Assembly: GCA_029844215.1 (NCBI GenBank)
Contig: CM056721.1
Span: forward strand, 134,197,254 to 134,261,253
Direction: 5' to 3'
From: Przewalskia tangutica
Taxonomy: Eukaryota > Streptophyta > Magnoliopsida > Solanales > Solanaceae
Length of the DNA: 64,000 bases
Positions 1 through 11,224 of the stretch are shown here, piece after piece. The position numbers and the translations under genes are program-made. A model generated the notes under the pieces. That model saw nothing but the letters and a program-made list of their open reading frames with translations, searched no databases and was not told the origin of the DNA. Position 1 is the stretch's first letter. Each line of letters opens with the position of its first letter.

Positions 1-708
1 AGATAATTGTGATCTATTCTGGTTACCTGAATAGCTAAGTTATGGTTAAATTGGCGTTGAAAGTTCTCTCTGGCTTTCATTCACCTTTTCCCTTTTAATA
101 GTATGATGGTTGTTTAATATGATTTTGGAGTATGAAGTAAATTTCGAAGTTTGATTCACTGAAATGATAATGCTGGGTTGACTTCAGCTGCAGAGTTACA
201 TATTTTAGGATCTTTTAGTACTTTAGAGACATTAATGCTCTCTTGAGAGTGTTTTCCAGCTACTTCTTGAACCATGATTTTAGATCACTTAAAATTGGAA
301 CATCCCATTAGCAGCGAAATTGCGAGTAATTTGCCATATTTGAGAACCTCTTTCTCCTTTTGAGTATTTCATTGCAATGGAAGCAATGTGCTGTGAAAAT
401 AGACTCATTTCACCATAGGTATTGTAGTTTTTGTATTGTCATCGTCAGTTCCTCCGCGCCTTTGTTTTCTTATTTTGCAAGTCGATTTAACTATTGACTA
501 GCCCTATATATTGCGGTTAAGGATTGTGAAGAAATCTACTTTTGTACTTGGGTATTGAAATTGATGATGCCTCTTCTTTTGGTGTCAATGCTGAACTAAT
601 TGTTTAAGTGAAGGCTATTCTTTGGGGAGAAGTTACACCTAAAGTCTGAAACAACTTCTTCATACTTGTTTAAAGAAGGTTTATTTACCGAAATTAAATT
701 ATATGCAG
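1..708. other. Probable upstream intron of the TWD1-like gene
   Basis: AT-rich sequence without a recognisable coding exon, ending in TATATGCAG, which fits a splice acceptor for the exon at 709. The N-terminal dozen residues of the protein are not found here, so the first exon lies to the left or is too short to recognise. Confidence 0.5.
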
Positions 709-3700
709 ATCAGGGTGGTACTGACGAAATCATCACTGAAGGTGCTTCAGTTGTTCGTGGAGAACTTCCAGAGGATGATGCCGGGCCGCCAAAAGTTGAT
801 TCTGAAGTGGAAGTCCTCCATGAAAAAGTTACCAAGCAAATTATTAAAGAAGGTCATGGCCAGAAGCCATCGAAATATGCAACATGCTTCTGTAAGTCGA
901 AGCTAAGAATGTTGTTTTTTGGTTGTTTTTTCCTCTTCCTATCCCGACTTCTGGTTTCAGAAAAAAACTAAACTTCTACGTATTATATTTTGATTGGTTG
1001 AGAATAAGCAGTATCTCTTTTAAGCCGCCCCTTTCAATAAATTGTTTTATTTTTGTAATTTCAACAATCTTGCTGATTATCCTGAGAATGTTCTATTAGT
1101 CACCTTGGTTCAGATATATCTATTTGTTTAATCGGTTGGATTGTAGCATGTTATCTCCTCTGCTAATCTACAAGTATCTTGGCCTAAATAGTTATATCCT
1201 AATGCCAGTTGTTGCATTCATTTTCTTATATATGTTTAGGAAATATAACACCTGCCTTTTTATCTTTGGGGGTTCACAGAATCGATTTCTTGCTTATCTT
1301 TTTTTCTTTTGTTAAGTGCTTCTTATCCAATTCTAGAGGTGGCAAATGGGCGGGCTAGATTAAATTTGGGTGAGTCAAAACGGGTCAAGTCGATGAACGG
1401 GTCATAACCCAACCCGCCCAAAGTTTGCTTGGCTCAATATGGATTGGGTCAAAATGTGTATACTAACGGGTCATAACCCAAACATCCTCTCACAAATATG
1501 GATATGACCAAGTAACAAAAGCAAAACTATACACCTTCTGAATCTGCTTTGAAGTAAAAAATTTAATATTCCAATTTCATTCCTTTCATTTTCGGTTACA
1601 AAAGCTTCTGGAAAATATTTTTCTCAATAATCCTTTCTTCAAAATGCAATCGAAGTTATAAACACAATTTTTCATAACTGTTTAAAAAAATACTTCTCAA
1701 AAACTTCATGTAGACTTCATATTATCATATTTTGTTGTTCGGATGTGAAACAATGTTCATTACACAACAGAAAAAGACAACAACAACATACCCAGAGAAA
1801 TCCACAAAGTGGGGTCTGAGGAGGGTAGAGTGTACACAAACCTTACTTCTACCTTGGTAGGTAGAGCGGCTGTTTCCGAGACACCCTCGGCTCAAGACAA
1901 AGCACAAGCCCAAGCAAAGTACGACAAACAAAGTGGTAAGTCATAATAGCGAATTCTGAAAAAGAAAGAGAAGCAAAAAGAAGCAATAATTAATGCAAGT
2001 AAATAAGACAAACAAGATACACAACAGAAAAAAACAATTCTAAATTTACCGACAATAAGAGAATGTCCAATTGCAAAACTATAAAAATAACAATGATTCA
2101 TTATGTTGAATAGAATAAACAGAAAGATACATGGGTATAAATATATTGTTAATTACCTAGTGTCCAAGTGCCAAAGTGTGGGAAGCGAAAAAGAGAGGAT
2201 TTCAAAAGAAAAAACAAGAGGAAATTGTATAGAGTATCGAATGCAGATAGAGTTTACGGCACTTCACGGGTTAATAATTGACCCGTTCATCGACCCAAAT
2301 CGACCCGTTTAGGAGATGTGTCAGTTTGGGTTCAACCCGTTGGGTCAACTCAACAAGCAGGTCATGACCCAACCCGTAAAAACATCAAACGGGTTGGCGG
2401 GTTTGGGTCGATTTCCACGGGACCCATTTCCTACATTCCTTCTTTTCGTGCTCTTATATATTTTATGACAACAAACTATCTGTATTCTATGATAAAAGAT
2501 CATCATGCATGATTTCACATTTATTGTTGCCAAACAAGAAGGACCTCTTTGTTTCCTTGTGGAGAGAGTATCCGTCAATAAAACATGAATGTGACTCCTA
2601 TCAAAAAAGTTGAATAAGTAATATTATTGTTTGGTTTACGAAGAACTTATGCATGAACTATAGTGCACGAGTGGTAATACAATGTAGAATAATCACTAAG
2701 CTATTGATGTTTGGTATCGGACAAAATTAATTTGATTTAAATTGGAGAAAGTTTCTCCCCTTACAATTTGTTTGGCCTTTATTACTTCACTTTATCTTAC
2801 CTAGTATTTGTTTTATTATCCTAAATTATTAAATTACTGTTAAATTTATAATTATCAATTTTTATTTATCTCAAACACTAAAAAGTTTTTAGAGGAAGCC
2901 AAAATGAGGTACACTAAGGTATGAGAAATATGAATTAACAACTCTTGCATTCCTATTCTAAACATAGAAATTATATTTTGTACCCCTTCATGTAAATGTA
3001 TAATCAATTCTACCCTAGCTTTTAGAAATAAATGAGAAATAACAAATAAGAAGTGATAAGCTAAACAAATAATAACATAAAAAGACTCTTTATCATTTGG
3101 ATTCCGACACATCTATTCCTTATAAATGTATTGTTAAACCTATAGAAAGTATTGTTATCCCTCATGTATAAACTAATATGAAAACTACAGCATGTATAAA
3201 AAAAGTAATGTTATTCTATATACAAAAATCTATTACTTGCGTGTTTATTAGTGTGAGACTAAAAAAAAAAATTGCTGACTTACACAGTGAAGTGACCAGG
3301 AGACCCCTTAATGTCAAGGCTTGATAATCAACTTCAATTTTCTAATCATGATTATTTATTTCTATAAAGTAATAAATGTAGTGACTTGATGGCAGAACTC
3401 TTGGTATACAAGTGATAAACCAGTGTTGTCAAAGGCGCGCTTAAGCCATGAAGCAAGGCTCAAAATATGTTGAGCGTTTCACCTCGCTTAATGTGGGTTT
3501 AGTGTTGTCATCAAGGCTCTAAGACATACTTTTTCCTTGTCAATGAGCGTTTCATGAAGGCGACACAAAACAATTGATATTTCAACTTTATCGTTTTTCT
3601 TTTTCAATTTCTTTGTCCATATATTTGTTATTCATGCTTATAGTTATTAGTCTTGGACTAAACATATACTATATATTTGTATGTTTTCTGCATTTGTGTC

Positions 3701-6700
3701 TTTTCTCATTAAAGCTCACATTTTATTTAAGCTTTGCGCGTTAAATCCCCAATTGACAGAGTTTTTTGCGGTTTTCGCTTTTAATAATATTGTGATAAAC
3801 AACAAGCCGAGAAGCTAACCGAAAAATATCAGTTTTACAAGTCGTGCCCCATCATCTTTATTAACTGGAATCTCATAGGTACACCAACGGACAACAGTAA
3901 AGTTGTCTTCGTGTTGTCTCCATTTGACCTATAGTCACGGGTTCGAGCCGTGGAAGAAACCACTAATGCTTGCATTAGGTTAGACGGTCTACATCACACA
4001 CCTTGGAGTACGGCCCTTCCCGGGATCTTTGGGCACCGGGCTTCCCTTCATAGTACATCAAAAACTAAAAAAAGGGCAGACCGGTGCATTAAGCTCCCAC
4101 TATGGCCGGACCACAAGGATCTATTGTACGCAGTTTTAACTTTTACCTCACATTTCTGCAACAAGAAGCAAAATACAAGGCTCACTTGTCTAGCAAAGTT
4201 TTTCCCTTCTCTTCAAAAGCTCTGTTAGTTCTTTCACGCGAAATCCACGTTAGTGCCTAGTGTGCTACATTACACGCAATGCATCATTTTTCCTCTTTTT
4301 ATGGCCCAGCTAAACATTATACTTTTAATGGTGGTCGGCATTGACATTGCATGCCACACAGATTAGTGCAGTCCATCACTGCAATCAATAGTCAATTTTG
4401 TAGTCTATTTGTTGTATTTCTTGTATAATTATTCAAATTTCGGTGAGGTAGATTCTTTCTTTGTGCCCTTTCAAGTGCAGAAAATGACTAGAATTATCTT
4501 CATAGTGCATTACAGGGCATGGGCTGAAAGCACCCAGCACAAGTTTGAAGATACATGGCGTGAACAACAACCTCTTGAGCTGGTTATTGGAAAAGGTATA
4601 TATCCAGTTTACAATATTACAGGACATTCAGCGTCTGATTTCTTTTTATCCTCAAGAGTTTTTGCGATAGTAAATTAGCAAGTGATGCTTATAGAGTACT
4701 TAAATTTCGTGATGGCTTGCTCCCACGTGTGTGCTTCTTCTTCGTGGAAACAAAGCAAGTGTCGCGAAATGGTGTAAACTTTAAAGAAGTTAATAGAGTT
4801 GAGGAAGTTCTTTTTTAAGTTCCATCGGGCCGAGAGTCTATCGGACACAATCTCTCCACCTTTACAAGGTAGGGGTAAGGTCTGCCTACACTCTACCCTC
4901 CTCAGACCCTACATGGTGTGATTTTATTGGGTATGTTGTTGTTTAAATTCCATCGGATTTCTGAATTTACTCTGAGGGTGTTGGGTAAAAGCTTATAAGT
5001 TGGTCAAACTGGCTTAGAAGCACCTTTTGTCCTCAGACCCTACCTGGTGGGATTTTACTGGGTATGTTGTTGTTGTTTAAATTCCATCGGAGTAAACACT
5101 CAAATACTTATAAGTCAAAGGTCATAAGTTAATTACCCCCAACTTGTGGCTTTTCAGCTCATTAGCACTTTTAGTTTGACCAAGAGTTTTACTAACTTGA
5201 TATTTTTACTAATTCTCAAAATAGTTTTTGCAAAGCAAACTCCTAGCTTCCTCTCCATTCCATTTCCGTCGTTCTCCTTTTACTTTTAAAAGTACTTATA
5301 AATTTAGTCAGGGCATCTTAGTCATGTCATTTTACCAAAAAAAAAACTTATCAACACTTTCTTGCCAAACACATCAACTACTTATTATCAGTTTCAACAT
5401 GTCTATCTAAACACGTACTCCTAATTGCTAATTTATACAATCAGTTTCAGCACTTAATGCTTCTTAGTTATTTACTATTACGTAACCCAAATGGGTTTTA
5501 TAATATAAATAAGATGTATTGCCTTGTTGTTCTTGCAGAGAAAAAGGAAATGACTGGCCTGGCTATTGGCGTTAACAACATGAAATCTGGTGAGCATGCT
5601 CTATTGCATGTTGGTTGGGAACTAGCCTACGGAAAAGAAGGAAGCTTCTCTTTCCCTAATGTCCCACCTACGGCTGATGTTTTGTATGAAGTAGAGTTGA
5701 TTGGCTTCGATGAGACCGGAGAAGTGAGTTATTTGTTCCTTAACTAATTTCTGGTTTTCTTTTTACTTATTAAAGGCGTTGGTACTCATAATTTTCTGTG
5801 CAATATATTTAGGGGAAAGCACGAGGTGACATGACAGTAGAGGATAGAATTGGGGCAGCAGATAGAAGAAAGATGGATGGGAATGCTTTATTCAAGGAAG
5901 AGAAACTTGAGGAGGCTATGCAACAGTATGAAATGGTCTCACCACTGCTTATAATTGATTAGTTTATATTATCCTGTACCAATATAAGTGTCCTATATCC
6001 TCATGGTACATGATATTCTGTTTGTGTTCCTTAGGCTATAGCATATATGGGAGATGACTTCATGTTTCAGCTGTTTGGTAAGTTCCAGGACATGGCTTTA
6101 GCAGTAAAGAATCCCTGTCATCTGAACACGGCAGCCTGCCTGCTGAAGCTCCATCGATATGATGAAGCCATTGCACAATGTAGCATTGTAAGCATACAAT
6201 TCTTCAGAGCTTAGATATATGTTGCTGCCTCCTGTTTCTGTAGATAATATTTTGTCCTAGATTGTTCTGTTTCTGTAGCTTACTGTCTTTTTGTTACCTT
6301 ATGGAAAATCGGGAAAAAGGAATCTGCATGGCCATACTTTCCCTTGTAGAAGAGGTCTACAAGTTTATAATTCTTGTTAAAGACCTTGCCCTGTTAGTTT
6401 GCTATGATTTAATTATTTGTTTTGGTACTTTTTTATCGTTGAGAGTACAGGCATCCAATTTCTTTCAGGACCAAGTGCATACAATTGGGTGACTGAATTA
6501 TGAAATTTATTTGCGTAATCTTCTCATGTGTCCTTAAACGCATTATTCGGAAAGTTTGTTACAAGTGTTGAAGTTATTAATGTTGAGCTTGATTCACTGA
6601 TGATGATTAGGTTCTGGCGGAAGATGAAAACAATGTAAAAGCATTGTTTAGACGTGGAAAGGCTAGGTCTGTACTTGGTCAGACTGATGCAGCTCGTGAG

Positions 6701-6937
6701 GACTTCCTTAAAGCACGTAAGCTTGTCCCTCAAGACAAAGCCATTGCTAGGGAATTGCATTTGATTGCAGAACACGAGAAGGCTGTCTATCAAAAACAAA
6801 AGGAACTTTACAAAGGACTATTTGGACCAAGACCAGAGCCTAAAGCAAAGTCGAGAAACTGGCTGATTGTCATTTGGCAATGGTTGTTGTCACTCTTTTA
6901 TATGCTTTTCAGGCGTAAGACTCGCAAGGATGACTAA
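709..6937 (+). CDS. TWD1: TWISTED DWARF 1-like immunophilin (FKBP42), 5' exon missing
   Basis: Exons read as 709-891, 4506-4595, 5539-5723, 5813-5935, 6035-6187 and 6611-6937; all joins keep frame, giving about 352 aa of a family usually near 365 aa. Exons 709-5723 encode the FKBP-type domain (HYRAW, ELAYGKEGSFSFPNVPP, YEVELIGFDET). The exons from 5813 carry tetratricopeptide repeats (MDGNALFKEEKLEEAMQQYE, KALFRRGKAR-type motifs). The end is a hydrophobic tail anchor (NWLIVIWQWLLSLFYMLF) followed by basic RRKTRKDD. Family knowledge: TWD1 is a membrane-anchored co-chaperone that binds HSP90 through its TPRs and helps ABCB auxin transporters reach the plasma membrane; its FKBP domain is generally considered a poor isomerase. 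No in-frame ATG lies in the first visible exon, and TGCAG just before 709 looks like a splice acceptor, so the start codon is in an earlier exon, perhaps left of the window. The donor after 5935 (GTCTCA) is weak. The 3.6-kb intron 892-4505 holds repeats. Confidence 0.93.
1334..2430. mobile_element. hAT-like fold-back element in TWD1 intron, SINE nested inside
   Basis: The left end TAGAGGTGGCAAATGGGC is a typical hAT-type terminus. The left arm (about 1334-1485) and right arm (about 2265-2430) are rich in GGGTCA/GACCCGTT/AACCCGCC words in opposite orientation, so the arms can fold back. No transposase is present. The right terminus is eroded: ACCCATTTCCTAC stands where CCCATTTGCCACC would be expected, and I could not find a convincing 8-bp target duplication, so the right boundary is approximate. 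A SINE sits between the arms. Confidence 0.6.
1776..1905 (-). mobile_element. TS-like SINE 3' portion, minus strand
   Basis: Read on the minus strand it gives ...GTTTGTGTACACTCTACCC, CAGACCCCAC and GGGTATGTTGTTGTTG, the 3' body and TTG-rich tail of the Solanaceae TS SINE group. The 5' tRNA-like region is incomplete. It lies between the arms of the fold-back element and is probably a later insertion. Confidence 0.65.
3420..3560. repeat. Possible interspersed repeat fragment in TWD1 intron
   Basis: The words AAGGCGCGCTTAAGCC and GAGCGTTTCACCTCGCTTAA recur in imperfect form across the stretch (GAGCGTTTCA at about 3472 and again at about 3545). This resembles a dispersed repeat, but no termini or coding capacity could be defined. 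Confidence 0.3.
3895..4035 (+). mobile_element. TS-like SINE 5' portion with B box
   Basis: Contains CACGGGTTCGAGCCGTGG, which includes an RNA polymerase III B-box core (GGTTCGAGCC), followed by CGGCCCTTCCCGGGATC and GGGCACCGGGCTTCCC, words found in TS-like Solanaceae SINEs. It is followed about 40 bp later by a related SINE segment in the opposite orientation, forming a potential hairpin inside the TWD1 intron. Confidence 0.6.
4073..4172 (-). mobile_element. TS-like SINE fragment, inverted relative to its neighbour
   Basis: On the minus strand it reads TGCGTACAATAGATCCTTGT, GGTCCGGCC and GGGAGCTTAATGCACCGG, the middle part of a TS-like SINE. The adjacent copy at 3895-4035 is in the plus orientation, so the two form a head-to-head pair. 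It is truncated at both ends. Confidence 0.55.
4829..4941 (+). mobile_element. TS-like SINE with 15-bp target duplication
   Basis: The body (AGGGGTAAGGTCTGCCTACA, CTCTACCCTCCTCAGACCC) ends in GGGTATGTTGTTG. It is flanked by TTTAAGTTCCATCGG (4814-4828) and TTTAAATTCCATCGG (4942-4956), a 15-bp direct repeat with one mismatch, as expected of target-primed insertion. It lies in the TWD1 intron between the exons ending at 4595 and starting at 5539. Confidence 0.75.
5032..5090 (+). repeat. Duplicate of SINE 3' end plus target site
   Basis: The stretch repeats the last part of the SINE at 4829-4941 (CCTCAGACCCTAC to GGGTATGTTGTTGTTG) and again ends in TTTAAATTCCATCGG (5076-5090), a third copy of the target site. 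It probably arose by local duplication or a second nested insertion. Confidence 0.6.
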
Positions 6938-8371
6938 CTGAATTTGGAGAGATGTTATTGTTGATCCAAATTTGAGAAACTACTTCCCACCATTGGTGTA
7001 CTTCAGCAACACACTTCTGGTGCTCTAGAAACTTTTTGAAAATTTCTAACCAAAGAAATAGGGAAGAAATTTGTAGTTTTGAATATGTATTCCATTAGTA
7101 AGTTAATACCTTGCTAATCATTTTCTCATTGTGATTTCAAATGTTTGCTAATGATACATGTACTTTGGATATTGCAATTTCCCTTGGTTTAGAAGTAAAA
7201 TTTTCAGGTGTTCTTGTGGTAATAGTTCTCCCCTACAAGGTACGGTTGACACAATGAGGACAATTGTGTATGCATAGAAAATGCTTCTTATAAGTCTACA
7301 GATGACATTCATTGGACATTAATAGTATAGGACACAACAGGTATCTATAGTTTTTACTTTTTAGGTAGGCCTGGGAATCTTTAGATTAAGTTTTGGAGAT
7401 ATCAAGCAATTTTATTTTCAGATAATGTTTTAGAAATAGAGAATTGGAGATGTGAGGCTTTTGTGACATATCAGTTGAATAAAACTTATGTACATATAAG
7501 AAAAGGGGGGAAATCATGTTAGGGAGCGCTTCTCCACGAGCTGGGGCTTTAATGTGGGTACTGTATGAAAGGCAACTACTGAACTGAAATACTCAAAACG
7601 TCTGTATTTGTTATTGGTAAGTAAACACAAGACGTTCTTCTTTTATTGTTAAACAACTTGCCATTTGAACATAAGAAATTATAAATGCTCCCTCTGTCAA
7701 CTTTCCGTATTAATTTATTGACATATTTTTATATTTATAAATAATAACAGTGACATAGATGCCTATTTTGAATCACACATTGTAAAAATATTTTTTATTT
7801 CTTAAAAACCTAATGTTTATGGAACGGAGTGCCAATTTTCCTCAAAAGTCTGCCTTGAACGTTGTGCTGGAAATCTAGTGGTTGATTGGTGTAATAAGAA
7901 GTTGCAAGAGTTAAAAATAAAAGGCAATTCCTGAAGGAAAAGTCAGACAAATACAATTTTTTAAAATAGTAATTAAAAAGATTACAACTACTTTTTTTAA
8001 AATGACATAAATACAACTTATTCAAAATTTTAACTTTTTAATTACAAAAATACAATTTATACCTTCTTAAAATATCTATAATACTTAATTTTAGGAGTTA
8101 CTACCATTAATGCATAGCCACTTTATACTTTCTTTTTCTCTCAAAATCATCTCCCCCCTTTAAGTTAGTCATATTTAATGAAATAAAATATATTAAAAGA
8201 TAAGGAAAAAAATAAACATATTTAATGAGATTGATAAACGAACACATTATTAAAAATTTACAATTAAAATTGAATTTAACAAAAAAAAAACGGTCCAACC
8301 CTTCCTGCCTGAAAATTTCCGATTCCTGCCAGGCCCTGCTCGACCTGTACACCCCTAATCCCAGTAGTTCC
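6938..8371. other. TWD1 3' UTR and intergenic DNA
   Basis: The first few hundred bases are probably the 3' UTR; no single poly(A) signal could be chosen. The rest is AT-rich with no supported gene. A possible Stowaway-like relic lies at about 7688-7832 (CTCCCTCTGTCAACTTTCCG on the left, GGAACGGAGTG on the right), but its termini match poorly. Confidence 0.5.
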
Positions 8372-9416
8372 TGTGAGCACAAAAGTGTAATAACAAGGAA
8401 ATGAGAAATGTAACAACAATAACAAGTATGTAAGAAATCTGGAAATGAACAAGTAATTGATTTGCTGAGGCGATTGATTTTTCAATCTATCCTTAAGATA
8501 ATAGTGCCCCGTATATTCATTTCAACGGTGTAATGACAACTTATCTCCCAAGATAAAACAACAATCAAACAAAAGAGCAAAGAAAACTCAAGTGTTCGCT
8601 TAGGAAGAAAGATCTTAGTGTATGAAGATTGCAAGAGAGGAAGAAAGTATTCTGGAAATGTGTGTCAATGTGTGTTTTGCAATTGTGTCAAATGCGTCAA
8701 TTTATAGGTAGATGATTATGTCTTCTCAATTAACCAAATGAATGGTCATCAATGTCAAGTAATGACCATTGATATTGAGGTTAATTCAGGCTAGTAATGG
8801 CTGAATTCAATAGCCAAATAATGGAGAGTTATTGCTCCAAAGTTAGCCTAAGAATCAGTTTCAATTCGCCTCCAACGGAATGAAAAACAGTCGAAGCGCC
8901 ACGGTCTTTTGAGAGAGCGCCGCGACTTAATTGACCGCGATCACTCGAGTCAAGAGTCGCGACTTCGCGGCGCCGCGCGCCTCGTTCCAAAGAAGTCCCC
9001 AGGGATTTTCCCGTCATTAGAGTCGCTGACGCTTCTGCGCCGAGGCGCGCGCCGCCCGAAGAAGTCCCGTGAATTTTCCTTCATTGTAGTCGCGACGCCA
9101 TGTCGCGAGGCCCTCGATTGCCACGCCGCGCTCTTCTACCCGCAACGATTTCTGATTCGTTTCATCTTTTACACATTATACTTTTCTTTCTTTCATTTAC
9201 CAACGTGAAACCATTGTCATTTGGCAATAACCGTCTATTATTTTACGTCTCAACAATTTGTATACGTACCAATATCTCTTTCATTTAAAGAAATTATGAT
9301 CATTGACATTTTATGTGCACGTGTGTGAAAACCATGTTTCCGACGTGAGGGGCCCCAATTATTGGAGTCATAATTAATAAGATTAACTTTATTTCACGTT
9401 TAGTAAATTTACAACA
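8372..9416 (-). repeat. 3' LTR of Copia A
   Basis: Direct repeat of 16052-17054; on the minus strand it starts TGTTGTAAATTTACTAAACG. It carries a GC-rich patch at about 8890-9140 full of GCGCCGCGAC-type words. It is about 40 bp longer than its partner, at least partly because of a local duplication around the GAAGTCCC...TTTTCC...TCATT segment (about 8990-9085). Confidence 0.85.
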
Positions 9417-10069
9417 ATCCCCTCTTGGAAGAGATTTTGGCGCACGCACATGGTGTCTTTCTAGCAATCATACGACGGATCGATGATGCATTTGGAGAGG
9501 TATCCGGAGCTTTGAACCTTCCATAGTAGAATACCATCGGACATATTTACTGCGCAGTGAACCTGATGTCTTGAACCGTCAGTGTTTAGTATATGCCGAG
9601 ATAATGGTACCAACACAACACATTTCCTACTCAATCTTTCTTTATGTTTTTGTCTGTCGTGGGTCGTGGATACACTTGGATTCTTAAGTGCGTTCATTTA
9701 ATGTGGCCTGTCCTCGCACTTAAATAGGTGGTCTCCTACAAGGTATCCTGCAATACTCCGCTACATAAGCGTTAAGAACCATTAAAAATTTCCCCAACCT
9801 AACCTCAATTATTGAGGATCATTAAAGGTTTGGAAACTTATCATTTACCCCTCTACATGTTGCACATTTTGTCTATCACGGAAACAGCCTTGAATTATGT
9901 TTCTTAAGAAAAAATCATTATCCGAAGTGTTCTTGCTTCCACCGAAGCGCTCAACTGAACCTTTACAATTTAGTTTTCCCATTAAACCTTATTTCTGGAA
10001 TCTCTAGTCTGTAAGGTTGGATGTCCACTATATCAGTTCTTATTGATTGAGTTTTAAGCTCATTCCCCT

Positions 10070-10660
10070 AGACAGGCAGAACATCTGATCTCTGGAGGCG
10101 AACCCTTTTGATAGTAGGATACTATCAAATTTCTCGTGCCATTGTTTAGGGGCCTGTTTCAGCATGTACAACGATTTGACAAGCCAACACACTTTTGTAT
10201 CTTGTCCTGGAACAACTTACCCCTCGGGTTGATCCATGTATATTTCTTCTTCCAATCACCATTTAGGAAGGCTGTCTTGACAATCATTTGATGTATTTCA
10301 AGATCCCGCAAGGCGACGATAGCTATGAACATACGTATGGATGTCATTCTGGATACCGAGGCGTATGTGTCGAAGTAATAAAGGCCCTCCTTTTGGCGAT
10401 AGCCCTTGACTACCAACCTAGCCTTGTACTTGGTAATAGATTCATTTACCTTTAACTTCTGTTTAATGATCCACTTACAACCCAAAGGTTTGTGTCCCGG
10501 GGAAAGTTCAGCAAACTACCAGGTGTGGTTATGCAGGATATATTCTAACTCACTTTCTAAAGCTTCCTTCCAGAGCGGTGCTTCCTGGAGTTGACAATGC
10601 TTCGGCGATTGTTCGTGGTTCTTCCTGAACCAAATAAGCTTTAAAGTCTGGACCGAAGGA
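10070..10660 (-). pseudogene. Copia A reverse transcriptase fused by deletion to RNase H tail
   Basis: The minus strand encodes GCKWIIKQKLKVNESI, YKARLVVKGYRQKEG, YFDTYASVSRMTSIRMF and VKTAFLNGDW, the N-terminal half of a Copia reverse transcriptase. After a frame break it continues to KQWHEKFDSILLSKGF near 10100-10145 and then joins directly to RDQMFCLSRGM, which matches the extreme C-terminus of the RNase H in the related element (RDQMNRLSRGM at about 57466-57498). The catalytic YxDD half of RT and nearly all of RNase H are therefore missing. Not functional. Confidence 0.85.
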
Positions 10661-11224
10661 CTTGTCCTTCCGGGCCCTTTTGTTTCGCCTTGGTTCCATC
10701 TGAATCTTCCAAGTCTTGAGAATATGGACTACTGGATTCCAGAAAATCAGCCACTTCAGAATTCACTAGATCTGAACCGTTTGGATTTAGGTAGTCAACG
10801 ACTCCTAGATCCTCAGAGGTTTGCTCATAACTTCGTTTTCGAGAGGTTATGTTGTTTTCCTTATATGGAAACGTGTCTTCAAAGAACCATGCGTTCTTTG
10901 ATTCCATGATCGTACCTTCATAAATGTCAAGTACATCCGACTTATGCACTATGAAGCGATAACACTACTGTTATTGGCATATCCGATGAATATGCAATCC
11001 ACAGTCTTAGGTCCAATCTTGACCTGCTTTGGCATAGGTACTTTTACCTTGGCCAGACAACCTCATACCTTCAAATATTTATAGGTAGGTTTCTTTCATT
11101 TTCATAACTCGTATGGAGTCTTGTCCTTACCTTTGTGTGAGACTTTATTAAGAATCTTATTTGCAGTACGGACATCTTCTCCCCACATGTGTTGGGAAAG
11201 GCCTGAATTGATGAGTAAAGCATT
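10661..11224 (-). pseudogene. Copia A integrase C-terminal and linker region
   Basis: Minus-strand frames give the post-catalytic integrase part (YLKV..CLAKVKVPMPKQ and VDCIFIGYANNS motifs) and a variable linker with ESKNAWFFEDTFPYK followed by an acidic stretch, typical of the integrase-RT spacer in Copia polyproteins. The integrase core is separated from this part by the solo LTR at 11225-13794. Confidence 0.75.

Noticed and set aside
7688..7832. Possible Stowaway-like MITE downstream of TWD1
   Set aside because: Only a short CTCCCTCTGTC / CACTCCGTTCC match at the ends and no clear TA duplication; mentioned only within the intergenic entry.
8909..9208. 99-codon Arg-rich ORF at 8909-9208
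   Set aside because: It lies in the GC-rich patch of a Copia LTR on the strand opposite to the element; no conservation between the two LTRs.
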